A stretch of 48,945 bases of DNA from Candidatus Uhrbacteria bacterium (GTDB lineage Bacteria; Patescibacteriota; Patescibacteriia; UBA9934), in contig CALRGY010000006.1 in the NCBI GenBank assembly GCA_943358395.1, positions 1-48,945 on the forward strand, given 5' to 3'. The notes under the pieces were generated by a model. It was not told where the DNA came from, did not search any database, and was given only the letters and a program-made list of their open reading frames with translations. Within the stretch, counting starts at the first letter, position 1. Each line of letters begins with the position of its first letter. The translations under genes were made by a program, and so were the position numbers. This document shows positions 16,116 through 23,579 of the stretch, in pieces.

Positions 16116-18122
16116 ATGGCAGATCATAAAACGAGCTCCGATTACAGCGCAAAAAACATTACCGTTCTTGAGGGGCTTGAACCGGTACGCAAGCGCCCGG
16201 GCATGTACATTGGTTCGACGGGTCCGACGGGCCTGCATCACATGATCTGGGAAGTCGTCGACAACTCATTCGACGAAGCCATGGCAGGCCATGCCACCAC
16301 CGTTACCATTCACCTCAAACCAGATAACTGGATCGCCGTTGAAGATAACGGCCGAGGTATTCCTGTTGATATTCACCCGGAACAAAAAATTTCTGCCCTG
16401 GAATTGGTGCTCACCAAGCTGCATGCCGGGGGAAAATTCGGTGGCGAGGCTTCGGGCTATAAAGTCTCTGGCGGTTTGCACGGCGTTGGTGTTTCCGTAG
16501 TGAATGCGCTTTCCGATGATTTGCGCGCAGAAGTGCACAAAGACGGGCAAATTTGGGAACAAGAATATAAAAAAGGCATTCCCCAAGGCAAAGTAAAAGC
16601 AACGGGGAAAACCAAAAAGCGCGGAACGATCATCCACTTCCATCCCGATGCCACCATTTTTGAAACCATCGAGTTTAATCTTGATCACATCGTCGACCAC
16701 CTCCGTCAACAGGCGTACCTCACCGCGGGCATTCGCGTAGAAATCGTCGACGAACGCACAGAAACCCCTGCACCATACGGTTTTTACTTTGAAGGCGGGG
16801 TTGCAAGCTACGTTCGTCATTTAAATGAGCGCAAAGAAATCAAGCAGCCCAACGTTTTTTACGCCAAAAAGCAAAGCGGCGATTTGGAAGTAGAAGTATC
16901 TCTCCAATACACTGCCGAGTATTACGACAGCGTGTATTGCTACGCGAACAACATCGTCAACCCCGGCGGAGGAACCCATCTTGCCGGCTTCCGCTCTGCA
17001 CTCACCCGCGTGCTCAATGCGTATGCGCGAGATAAAGGCTACATCAAAGAAAAAGATACGAATCTTACCGGCGACGACGCACGCGAAGGTTTAACTGCTG
17101 TGATTAGCGTGAAGCTCCCAGAGCCGCAATTTGAGGGGCAAACAAAAGACAAACTCGGTAACCCAGAAGCTCGTGCCGCAGTAGAATCTGTGTTCGGCGA
17201 AGCGTTTCAAATTTTCTTGGAAGAGCACCCACGCGATGCCGAAGAGATCATCGGGAAGTGCCTACTCTCTGCTCGTGCGCGTGCTGCGGCGCGTGCTGCT
17301 CGAGATACCGTTTTGCGCAAAGGCGCATTTGAAGGCATGACGCTTCCAGGAAAACTCGCCGACTGTTCCAGTAAAGACACCAAGTCTACCGAGCTCTATA
17401 TCGTTGAGGGAGACTCCGCAGGTGGAAGCGCAAAGCAAGGCCGTAATCGTGAATTCCAAGCCATTCTTCCACTCCGAGGAAAGATTTTGAACGTTGAACG
17501 CGCACGGCTCGACAAGCTTCTTGCGAATAACGAAGTGAAAAACCTCGTTATTGCGCTCGGTACGAACATCGGCGAAGCGTTCGATCTTGCCAGCCTCCGC
17601 TACGGCCGCATTATCATCATGACAGACGCCGACGTGGACGGCGCGCACATCTGTACTCTGCTCCTCACCCTCTTCTATCGTCACTTCCCCCAACTTATCG
17701 CCAACGGCAACATTTTCATTGCCATGCCGCCACTCTATCGCGTGCAAATCGGCAAGCAGGTTCGCTATGCGTTTACCGAAGAAGAACGCGAGCAGCACAT
17801 CAAAGAAATGAGTGCGGGTAAGGTTGATGCATCGAAAGTAAAGATCAAGAATGACGACGGGACTGCCGCTGAAGAAGATGACGGCGCAGCAAACAACGGC
17901 ATTAAGGTGAACATTCAACGGTACAAGGGTTTGGGAGAAATGAACCCAGACCAGCTCTGGGAAACCACCATGGATCCTGCCACCCGCATGATGAAGCAAG
18001 TCACCGTGGAAGACGCCGCTATCGCCGACGAAACCTTCGACATGCTCATGGGCGCCGACGTTGCTCCTCGAAAGAAGTTTATTCAGACGCATGCGAAGGA
18101 TGTGAGCAACTTGGATGTATAA
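16116..18122 (+). CDS. gyrB: DNA gyrase subunit B
   Basis: ATPase subunit of the type II topoisomerase that introduces negative supercoils. The 668-aa protein has an N-terminal GHKL ATPase domain with VLEGLEPVRKRPGMYIG, EVVDNSFDEA and DNGRGIPVDIH, then GGLHGVGVSVVNALS. A transducer domain follows, then TOPRIM with EGDSAGGSAKQGRNR and DADVDGAHI, and the C-terminal QRYKGLGEMNP. An acidic insert of about 15 residues (EEDDGAANNG) precedes the last motif. The subtype (GyrB versus ParE) is called from overall similarity and the QRYKGLGEMN context. No gyrA in the window. It is preceded by element C. Confidence 0.95.
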   Translation: MADHKTSSDYSAKNITVLEGLEPVRKRPGMYIGSTGPTGLHHMIWEVVDNSFDEAMAGHATTVTIHLKPDNWIAVEDNGRGIPVDIHPEQKISALELVLTKLHAGGKFGGEASGYKVSGGLHGVGVSVVNALSDDLRAEVHKDGQIWEQEYKKGIPQGKVKATGKTKKRGTIIHFHPDATIFETIEFNLDHIVDHLRQQAYLTAGIRVEIVDERTETPAPYGFYFEGGVASYVRHLNERKEIKQPNVFYAKKQSGDLEVEVSLQYTAEYYDSVYCYANNIVNPGGGTHLAGFRSALTRVLNAYARDKGYIKEKDTNLTGDDAREGLTAVISVKLPEPQFEGQTKDKLGNPEARAAVESVFGEAFQIFLEEHPRDAEEIIGKCLLSARARAAARAARDTVLRKGAFEGMTLPGKLADCSSKDTKSTELYIVEGDSAGGSAKQGRNREFQAILPLRGKILNVERARLDKLLANNEVKNLVIALGTNIGEAFDLASLRYGRIIIMTDADVDGAHICTLLLTLFYRHFPQLIANGNIFIAMPPLYRVQIGKQVRYAFTEEEREQHIKEMSAGKVDASKVKIKNDDGTAAEEDDGAANNGIKVNIQRYKGLGEMNPDQLWETTMDPATRMMKQVTVEDAAIADETFDMLMGADVAPRKKFIQTHAKDVSNLDV

Positions 18123-18141
18123 TTCATTAATAGTCATCAAT

Positions 18142-18333
18142 ATGTCATCAGAAATGCCAAAACCAGCATCGCCGAATCCAGAAACAGACCCGAAGGAAAA
18201 GGAGGCATCGACACCAGAAATTCCAACAGCCACACCGGATCGAAAAAGATCACACAAGGAAATGTATCCAGCGATCCCAGATGACATTCTCGCCAAGGTA
18301 CTCAGTGGAGAATATAACAACACCGGAGACTAA
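18142..18333 (+). CDS. small hypothetical protein, Pro/Glu/Lys-rich
   Basis: 63 aa. The first 45 residues are low-complexity and rich in Pro, Glu, Thr and Lys, probably disordered; the C-terminal 18 residues (AIPDDILAKVLSGEYNN) look helical. The start at 18142 is the ATG after the gyrB stop; a start at 18115 overlapping gyrB is also open. It ends 10 nt before a terminator, which supports it being translated as the last gene of the gyrB unit. No family recognised. Confidence 0.5.
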   Translation: MSSEMPKPASPNPETDPKEKEASTPEIPTATPDRKRSHKEMYPAIPDDILAKVLSGEYNNTGD

Positions 18334-18343
18334 TAATCATCGA

Positions 18344-18374
18344 AAAATACTGATTCATCATGAATCGGTATTTT
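18344..18374 (+). terminator. rho-independent terminator after gyrB unit
   Basis: AAAATACTGATTCAT pairs with ATGAATCGGTATTTT (one G-T pair) with almost no loop; the T run is part of the right arm. Confidence 0.75.
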
Positions 18375-18418
18375 GCTATCCGTCATCCTGAAAAGCTCTC
18401 AATCCCTCGCTCCATCGA

Positions 18419-18521
18419 TTCCCCTCCTCCCCCTAACCCCTCCATAAATGGAGGGGAGTTCACAATCGAGATTCATCTCTTCGATACTCTCCCCCATTTA
18501 TGGGGGAGTAAGGAGGGGGCT
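18419..18521. repeat. hairpin repeat family B, copy 2
   Basis: Two palindromes, CCCCTCCATAAATGGAGGGG and CTCCCCCATTTATGGGGGAG, joined by a spacer like that of copy 1 (GTTCACAATCGAGATTCATC). Intergenic after gyrB. Confidence 0.85.
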
Positions 18522-18540
18522 GAAGCCGCACACAAATAGA

Positions 18541-18588
18541 AACCGCCCGCCAGATAAGCCAGCGTACGGCTTCTCCGGCGGGCGGTCA
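18541..18588. repeat. GC-rich inverted repeat
   Basis: ACCGCCCGCC and GGCGGGCGGT form a perfect 10-bp stem around a 27-nt loop that contains AGCC and GGCT. It lies at the 3' end of the small membrane protein gene on the minus strand and may act as a terminator for it, although no T run follows. Confidence 0.6.
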
Positions 18589-18810
18589 GTCCTGCCCCTC
18601 CCCTTCTTTCTTCTCCTCTTTTACAGGTTCTTTTGATTCTTCTTTTCTTTTTTCCCCGAGAATCGCAAACAGTTGATCTCTAAAAAGGAAGAGTTCAGCG
18701 TAGATAGCGAAAAACATCCCCATCAAAATCACATTCGTTTCATCATGCGTAAATCCCCAGATGGCAAAGCCCAACCCTCCAACGGAGGAAATCTGATAGA
18801 TATACTGCAC
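18586..18810 (-). CDS. small membrane protein of unknown function
   Basis: 74 aa from a GTG start chosen because a strong GGGGGAGGGAG purine tract lies just upstream; the open frame extends further to 18897 without another ATG. Two hydrophobic stretches (about 8-22 and 28-46) separated by a short polar loop suggest a hairpin membrane protein, followed by a Lys/Glu-rich cytoplasmic tail. It is divergent from secE. No family recognised. Confidence 0.55.
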   Translation of the reverse strand: MQYIYQISSVGGLGFAIWGFTHDETNVILMGMFFAIYAELFLFRDQLFAILGEKRKEESKEPVKEEKKEGEGQD

Positions 18811-18915
18811 CTCTCCCTCCCCCAAATCAGTCCCGCCAACATGGCGTTTCGATGATTTGTGCGCAATCAGCGTAGGAGAAGAGAGAGAGAAAGTCAACCG
18901 ATATGCACAGGATAT

Positions 18916-18945
18916 TTGCTATTTTTCAAAGAAATCGTGTATATT
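18916..18945 (+). promoter_or_regulatory. secE-nusG promoter
   Basis: -35 TTGCTA at 18916-18921, 18-nt spacer, -10 TATATT at 18940-18945. Just downstream, CCCC and GGGG at 18955-18967 can form a small hairpin followed by TTTTTT, a possible weak attenuator before secE. Confidence 0.65.
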
Positions 18946-18991
18946 TCCGGCGTGCCCCCGAGAGGGGTTTTTTGATAGGAACATACGTTTT

Positions 18992-19201
18992 ATGCAGCGA
19001 ATTCTCAATAATCCGGCGATGAAATACTTCCGGGAGGCAAAAATGGAGTTGGAAAAGGTGGCGTGGCCAACGCAGAAAGATACGGTGATGTATTCCGTCA
19101 TTGTATTAGTGCTCAGCCTGGTTACTGCCGCTTTTATTGGCGCATTAGACTTTGGCTTGAGCAAGGGCTTGGAATTCTTGGTTTCAAAAATCTCCGCATA
19201 A
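18992..19201 (+). CDS. secE: preprotein translocase subunit SecE
   Basis: Small essential subunit of the SecYEG channel. 69 aa with the typical order: an amphipathic helix containing KYFREAKMELEKVAWPTQKDT (about 11-31), then a single transmembrane segment (about 36-60). The start at 18992 is the ATG that gives the family length; longer in-frame starts overlap the promoter. AGGA lies about 13 nt upstream. It is followed by nusG after 1 nt, the conserved secE-nusG-rplK-rplA order. Confidence 0.95.
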   Translation: MQRILNNPAMKYFREAKMELEKVAWPTQKDTVMYSVIVLVLSLVTAAFIGALDFGLSKGLEFLVSKISA

Positions 19202-19202
19202 T

Positions 19203-19748
19203 ATGGCAAAACAAACCGCCAATTACGGCCGCCGATGGTACGTTATTCATACGTATTCTGGGTATGAGGAGAGCGTGGTGGAGGCGCTTCAGCAGCGTAT
19301 GAGCACCATGGATATGGAAGAGAAAATCTTCAATATCCTTGTGCCAAAGGAGAAAAAGATCAAAATCAAGAACGGTGCGCGTAAGGTGATTGAGGAGAAA
19401 ATCTTCCCCGGCTATGTACTCGTGGAGATGATTGTTACCGACGACAGCTGGTACGTCGTGCGCAACACACCAAACGTCACCGGATTCATCGGCACCGGCA
19501 ACACGCCAACACCAATTCCCCAGGAGCAGGTGGACGACCTCATGAAGCGCGTCGGTGTAGCAGAGCCAGAATTCAAGATCGATGTCACGAAAGGCGCACT
19601 CGTTGCCATCACCGACGGGCCATTCAAAGGTCAGCAAGGAAAGGTGGAAGACGTGGACGAAAGCCGTGGCAAAATCAAAGTCATGGTTTCCATGTTCGGT
19701 CGCGACACCCCATTGGAACTGGATTTCTTGCAGGTAAAGAAGGTGTAA
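19203..19748 (+). CDS. nusG: transcription termination/antitermination protein NusG
   Basis: Binds RNA polymerase and couples it to the ribosome or Rho. 181 aa: the NGN domain starts at RRWYVIHTYSGYE (10-22) and includes KIFPGYVLVEM, and the KOW domain is ITDGPFKGQQGKVEDVDESRGKIKV. It begins 1 nt after the secE stop, so translation is coupled. A strong terminator follows, so rplK-rplA has its own promoter. Confidence 0.97.
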   Translation: MAKQTANYGRRWYVIHTYSGYEESVVEALQQRMSTMDMEEKIFNILVPKEKKIKIKNGARKVIEEKIFPGYVLVEMIVTDDSWYVVRNTPNVTGFIGTGNTPTPIPQEQVDDLMKRVGVAEPEFKIDVTKGALVAITDGPFKGQQGKVEDVDESRGKIKVMVSMFGRDTPLELDFLQVKKV

Positions 19749-19753
19749 ATACT

Positions 19754-19790
19754 CAAAAAAGTCGCCCCAAGAAATTGGAGCGATTTTTTG
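19754..19790 (+). terminator. rho-independent terminator after nusG
   Basis: A stem of about 15 bp (CAAAAAAGTCGCCCCAA against TTGGAGCGATTTTTTG, one bulge) with a 4-nt loop and a T6 run. The last TTG of the T run is also the start of the rplK -35 box. Confidence 0.9.
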
Positions 19791-19816
19791 ACTCTTTTGG
19801 CTTATTCTGGCATAAT
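19788..19816 (+). promoter_or_regulatory. rplK-rplA promoter
   Basis: -35 TTGACT at 19788-19793, 17-nt spacer, extended -10 TGGCATAAT with the hexamer at 19811-19816. The predicted leader to rplK is about 235 nt and contains a family A palindrome. L11-L1 operons are often autoregulated by L1 binding to the leader; no L1 site was identified here. Confidence 0.75.
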
Positions 19817-19898
19817 TTCCGCACTTATTCACGATGTAGTTGCTCGAAAATTTGCCGGTTGGCGATGACGGGAATCTACTATAAAAATAAGCGAACTG

Positions 19899-20044
19899 GC
19901 ATATTTTCGACCAGTTTCGGTGCGCATCGAGCAAAGCTCGTGAAACGTACTTCTTGGTACGTTGAACGAATTTGCGATGATGCAAGGCATGAAGTAAGCG
20001 CTTCGCTTTACTTCATACCAAGCCGAAAATGGGCAAAATAGGAC
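19899..20044. repeat. palindromic repeat family A, copy 3, with nested hairpin
   Basis: Divergent copy in the rplK leader. Core and right arm match copy 2 in reverse orientation. A 28-bp perfect hairpin, ATGAAGTAAGCG with CGCTTTACTTCAT, is inserted in one arm at about 19989-20017. The left end is eroded. Confidence 0.75.
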
Positions 20045-20057
20045 AGCTCGCAATCGT

Positions 20058-20483
20058 ATGGCGAAGAAAATTAAGGCAGTCATCAAGGTACAGTCGATCG
20101 GTGGACGAGCAACTCCAGCACCTCCACTCGGACCAGCACTTGGTGCGCAGGGTGTAAACATTCAGCAGTTCGTGCAGGAATTCAATGCGGCAACGCAGGA
20201 CCGCATGGGTGAAACAGTTCCAGCGATTATCACCATTTACGAAGACCGCACCTTCAGCTTCATCCTCAAGACGGCTCCAGCCTCCGATCTCGTCAAGAAA
20301 ATCGTCGGTATTGAAAAGGGTTCCGGCAAGCCATTAACGGAAAAGGTCGGCAAGATTACTCAGGCACAGCTCCGCGAAGTTGCCATGAAGAAAATGCCAG
20401 ACTTGAACACCAAAGACGTAGAAGCTGCAATGAAAATCATTGCAGGAACGTGCCGGCAGATGGGCGTTGACGTGATCGCTTAA
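20058..20483 (+). CDS. rplK: 50S ribosomal protein L11
   Basis: Part of the GTPase-associated centre of the large subunit. 141 aa, standard length. Motifs: [20 protein letters not shown] (13-32, proline-rich switch region), [12 protein letters not shown], and the C-terminal rRNA-binding part with [20 protein letters not shown] and a final TCRQMGVDV. No SD. Followed by rplA. Confidence 0.98.
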   Translation: MAKKIKAVIKVQSIGGRATPAPPLGPALGAQGVNIQQFVQEFNAATQDRMGETVPAIITIYEDRTFSFILKTAPASDLVKKIVGIEKGSGKPLTEKVGKITQAQLREVAMKKMPDLNTKDVEAAMKIIAGTCRQMGVDVIA

Positions 20484-20536
20484 ATTCATTCGTGGGAGAT
20501 CGGATTCCGATCGCTACTACCACTAACCACATATCT

Positions 20537-21223
20537 ATGACCGGTAAACGCATGGCTACTGCAAAGCAGATGATTGATAAGAAAAAGCTCTACGCAGTGA
20601 AAGATGCTGTTGCACTTTTGAAGGAAACAGCAAAGGCAAAGTTCGACGAAACCGTAGAATTACACTTCGCACTTGGAGTTGATCCAAAGCAAGGCGATCA
20701 GCAGATCCGTGGCACTGTTACCTTGCCCCACGGCACAGGAAAGACGAAGCGCGTGATTGCTTTCGTTGATGCAAACAATGAGGCTGCAGCAAAGGCTGCA
20801 GGTGCAGACATCATCGGAACTGAAGAAGTGCTTGAAACATTGATCCGCACCGGAAAGATTGATTTCGACGTTGCCGTGGCTGTGCCAAGCATGATGCCGA
20901 AGCTTGCAAAAGCAGCAAAAATTCTTGGACCTCGCGGTTTAATGCCAAACCCAAAAACAGATACGGTTGGCCCGAACATCGCGAAGATCATCGAAGAACA
21001 AAAGGGTGGAAAGGTTGCATTCAAAAATGACAACACCGCCAACGTGCACATGATCGTCGGCAAAGTATCCTTCTCTGCAGAAAACTTGGTAAGCAACCTT
21101 GCCGTTGCCATCGAAGCCATCCGCAAGATAAAGCCAGCATCGTCAAAGGGTATCTATCTGAAGTCCGTTACGATGACCAGTACCATGGGTCCAGCAATCA
21201 AATTAGATCAAGCATCGGTCTAG
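20537..21223 (+). CDS. rplA: 50S ribosomal protein L1
   Basis: Forms the L1 stalk for tRNA exit and often represses its own operon. About 228 aa. Motifs: DETVELHFALGVDPKQGDQQ, the signature LGPRGLMPNPKTDTV, and GKVSFSAENL. The start at 20537 is preferred; 20552 is possible, and a GTG at 20492 lies 8 nt after rplK. The TAG stop is the first triplet of a family A palindrome. The usual followers rplJ and rplL are not in the window. Confidence 0.97.
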   Translation: MTGKRMATAKQMIDKKKLYAVKDAVALLKETAKAKFDETVELHFALGVDPKQGDQQIRGTVTLPHGTGKTKRVIAFVDANNEAAAKAAGADIIGTEEVLETLIRTGKIDFDVAVAVPSMMPKLAKAAKILGPRGLMPNPKTDTVGPNIAKIIEEQKGGKVAFKNDNTANVHMIVGKVSFSAENLVSNLAVAIEAIRKIKPASSKGIYLKSVTMTSTMGPAIKLDQASV

Positions 21224-21348
21224 TCGGACATCCTCATTTGGTCGATTTTCGACTCACACCATCGCAAACTTTTTCAACGTACCGTTAAGTACGTCTCAAA
21301 AGCTTTGCTCGGCGTTCATCGAAACTCGCCACAAATGAGAAAGTCCTC
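21221..21348. repeat. palindromic repeat family A, copy 4
   Basis: Starts with the TAG stop of rplA and ends with AAATGAGAAAGTCCT. Tip: AACGTAC and GTACGTC. The left end is diverged (TAGTCGGACATCCTCATTT). Confidence 0.85.
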
Positions 21349-21355
21349 CACTCAC

Positions 21356-21396
21356 AAAAAACCCGCCAATTCCTCAGGAATTCGGCGGGTTTTTGT
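21356..21396 (+). terminator. rho-independent terminator after rplA
   Basis: AAAAACCCGCC with GGCGGGTTTTT and an inner AATTCCT/AGGAATT stem around a tiny loop. It comes directly after the repeat A copy, so the transcript carries the palindrome as its 3' untranslated region. No gene is seen from here to 21463. Confidence 0.92.
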
Positions 21397-21462
21397 TTGT
21401 CCACATCGCGATTGATATGAATAAGAAATGACTGCTAAGCTTCTAGTGAAATCTTGATCTTG

Positions 21463-21587
21463 TAGGACTTTCTCATTTTAGGCTATTTTCGGTGCGCAAG
21501 GAGCAAAATGTGCGAGGCGTACTCCTTGGTACGGTGAGCACATTTTCGACGCAGCAAGCCGAAAAGAGGCAAAATGAGGAAGTCCTA
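21463..21587. repeat. palindromic repeat family A, copy 5
   Basis: Perfectly framed copy: TAGGACTTTCTCATTTT at one end and AAAATGAGGAAGTCCTA at the other. It ends 9 nt before the ATG of the nucleotidyltransferase gene. Nearly identical to copy 1. Confidence 0.92.
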
Positions 21588-21596
21588 TCCTTCCAT

Positions 21597-22187
21597 ATGT
21601 CTTCCCCGTACCACGATCCGTTCGGTCCTGGTTCCAATGTCACAAAACGGTTCGTACCGGATCAGGAACGGCTCCGGGTACTCGTTGCAAGCCTCAAGGC
21701 TCTTGGAATGCGCGTTGTGCTCACGCAGGGCGTGTACGACCTTATTCACGAAGGCCATGCCGCATACCTGGAAAAGGCGAAAACGTTGGGCGATATCCTC
21801 ATCGTTGGCGTGGATTCCGATGAACTGACGAAAATCCGCAAAGGGCCACGGCGCCCGATTGTGCCACAAACGGAACGCATCAACATGTTGCTGCACCTTC
21901 GGCATGTCGACATTGTAACGGTCAAAGAAGCGCACCACGGTATTGGTGACATTATCGAAATCGTAAAACCGGATGTGATGGTCTTTTCGTCATCCACCAA
22001 AGAAGTCGGACAAGACGACGTGGAAGGCTACCGCCAACACTGTGGAGAAATTGTGGTGCTTCCGCCGCAAGCCACCACAACCACTTCGGCACGCGTGCGT
22101 AACTTGAGCATCGAGGGAGTCGAAGATTTAGCGAAAGAAGTGAGTGCGCTCATGGAAAACTTCGTCACGAAAATTCGCGAAGGATAA
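21597..22187 (+). CDS. cytidylyltransferase-like nucleotidyltransferase
   Basis: A 196-aa protein of the HIGH-type nucleotidyltransferase superfamily (similar to the RfaE2/HldE C-terminal domain and glycerol-3-phosphate cytidylyltransferase). TQGVYDLIHEGHAAYLEKAK contains the HxGH active site (HEGH); RINML and the TTTTSARVR segment occupy the ISTT(S) nucleotide-binding position. The substrate is unknown. The start at 21597 is chosen because the longer frame from 21492 would run through repeat A. The next gene begins 2 nt downstream and has a diverged domain of possibly the same fold fused to a deaminase, so the two may act together. Confidence 0.8.
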   Translation: MSSPYHDPFGPGSNVTKRFVPDQERLRVLVASLKALGMRVVLTQGVYDLIHEGHAAYLEKAKTLGDILIVGVDSDELTKIRKGPRRPIVPQTERINMLLHLRHVDIVTVKEAHHGIGDIIEIVKPDVMVFSSSTKEVGQDDVEGYRQHCGEIVVLPPQATTTTSARVRNLSIEGVEDLAKEVSALMENFVTKIREG

Positions 22188-22189
22188 CT

Positions 22190-23152
22190 ATGCTTATCGC
22201 CTTCGTTCCCGTTCTCCATAAAGGCTATATCGATCTCTTCAAGAAGTACCCCGATACGCTGGGAATTCTTGGCGCCGACGTGATTGCCGACTTTACTGCC
22301 CTCACCCGCGACTGCCGCGTGGTCGATCCTGAAATAATGAAAACCGTAATCGAGAGTCTGGGAATCTTTTCATCGGTTCGTGTGCTTTCGAAAACTGATT
22401 TTGCTTCGGTCGCGTGGGGTCCTGTCGCCTCGGACCCCGTTGGTGCTCAAACCGACGGTGCGGTTTTGTGCGCCAACGGGGACCTCCCTCGGCGCCACCC
22501 CGTGCTCCCTTCGCTCGGCGTCACCCCCAATGTCGCCCCACCTGATGATTCATCTCGATTCATCATGCCCGACGATGAGGTCTCACACGCTCTCGTCGAA
22601 CAATATTCCATCCCCAACGTCACGTTTGAATCGATTTTCCTTCGATGGAACAGAATAGAGACGCTGCGCGAAAACATCGTCGCACCACATCGAAAAATAA
22701 CTTCAACCGAATTTGCACAATCGATGATAAACATCGCAACAACGGAATCGATGAAAAGTAGTGATTGGTGGAGACAAGTTGGAACAGCTATTGTCAAAGA
22801 TGGATCGGTCATTGCACTTTCGCACAACAAACACCTTCCCACCGATTATCATCTCGATATCGAGGGTGACCCACGAACAAATTTTGATGCGGGTGTGCGG
22901 ATCGATCTCACGACAGCAATTCACTCGGAAGCACTCGCGATTGCGCAAAGCGCAAAAGCCGGCACTTCGCTCAACGGTGCCGAGGCGTTCGTTACCACAT
23001 TCCCTTGCCCGAACTGCGCCAGATTACTTGCCGAATCCGGCATTAAAACCGTGTATTATCACAAAGGCTATTCCCTTCTCGATGCCGAGGATATTTTGAA
23101 AGCGTACGGAATCGAAATTATTCTCGTCGACCTAGCCAATACGAGTCCATAG
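22190..23152 (+). CDS. dCMP deaminase fused to an N-terminal nucleotidyltransferase-like domain
   Basis: 320 aa. The C-terminal domain (about 185-320) is a cytidine/dCMP deaminase: zinc ligands in IHSEALAI and FPCPNCARLL (PCxxC), which convert dCMP to dUMP. The N-terminal part (1-70 and again about 120-165) has VPVLHKGYIDLF and looks like a HIGH-type nucleotidyltransferase with a degraded motif (HKGY instead of HxGH). Residues about 76-118 are encoded by a G/C-rich palindromic insert, rich in Pro, Gly, Ala and Asp. SD GAAGGA lies just upstream. The 3' end overlaps the convergent HIT gene by 21 bp. The deaminase call is firm; the N-terminal role is unknown. Confidence 0.82.
   Translation: MLIAFVPVLHKGYIDLFKKYPDTLGILGADVIADFTALTRDCRVVDPEIMKTVIESLGIFSSVRVLSKTDFASVAWGPVASDPVGAQTDGAVLCANGDLPRRHPVLPSLGVTPNVAPPDDSSRFIMPDDEVSHALVEQYSIPNVTFESIFLRWNRIETLRENIVAPHRKITSTEFAQSMINIATTESMKSSDWWRQVGTAIVKDGSVIALSHNKHLPTDYHLDIEGDPRTNFDAGVRIDLTTAIHSEALAIAQSAKAGTSLNGAEAFVTTFPCPNCARLLAESGIKTVYYHKGYSLLDAEDILKAYGIEIILVDLANTSP
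22416..22537. repeat. palindromic insert inside the deaminase gene
   Basis: GGGGTCC and GGACCCC form a 7-bp stem; directly after it CCCCGTTGG pairs with CCAACGGGG around an inner AAACCG/CGGTTT hairpin. A C-rich tail with CTCGGCG words follows. The frame stays open through it. It appears to be a repeat inserted in a domain linker, but no second copy is present in this window. Confidence 0.6.
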
Positions 23153-23575
23153 TCCCTTTTTTGGATCGTATGTTGCATCATCGGGATCAGACTGCACGAT
23201 GTTTGCGTGAAGATGCGTAACAGATGATCCCGTAAATTGAGGATCGCCGAATCGGAGATACAAGGTGCCACCCGTCATATTACGCTTCGCTGTTTGTTCG
23301 CGAACAAGTTCACCGAGTTCCGACCATGCCTCGGGCGATATTTCACCGATGTGTCGAATGTGTTCGATGTGAATAAACATGAGGTGTTCTTTACTTGGTG
23401 TATACGGGTACATGTTTTCCGTTGCAATCCAATATTTCCTGTGCTCCATCGGGCGCTTATGGAATTCCGCCAAGTGCTCCGGGCAAAAGGGGCAAACATT
23501 TTCCTTCGCAATCCGATTGATCGCATCTTCATACACCCCCGGGCGGGCGTTTTGTTTGTTCACGAAATCACTCAT
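23132..23575 (-). CDS. HIT-family nucleotide hydrolase/transferase
   Basis: 147 aa. It carries a histidine-triad-like motif VTHLHANIV, in which the third histidine position is Asn (HLHAN), and a CPFC pair near residue 28 that probably binds zinc with a later histidine. HIT proteins cleave or transfer nucleoside monophosphates; the altered triad makes the precise activity uncertain. It is the last gene of a DHFR-ThyA-HIT run, 4 nt after thyA, and its 3' end overlaps that of the deaminase on the other strand by 21 bp. Confidence 0.82.
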   Translation of the reverse strand: MSDFVNKQNARPGVYEDAINRIAKENVCPFCPEHLAEFHKRPMEHRKYWIATENMYPYTPSKEHLMFIHIEHIRHIGEISPEAWSELGELVREQTAKRNMTGGTLYLRFGDPQFTGSSVTHLHANIVQSDPDDATYDPKKGLWTRIG

Positions 23576-23579
23576 ATTC

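Noticed and set aside
17262-18323. 353-codon minus-strand frame opposite gyrB
   Set aside because: Lies entirely against well-conserved GyrB sequence plus its small follower; no family signal, so a shadow frame.
18955-18973. CCCC/GGGG hairpin plus T6 before secE as a true terminator
   Set aside because: The stem is only 4 bp and lies directly after the secE promoter; at most a weak attenuator.
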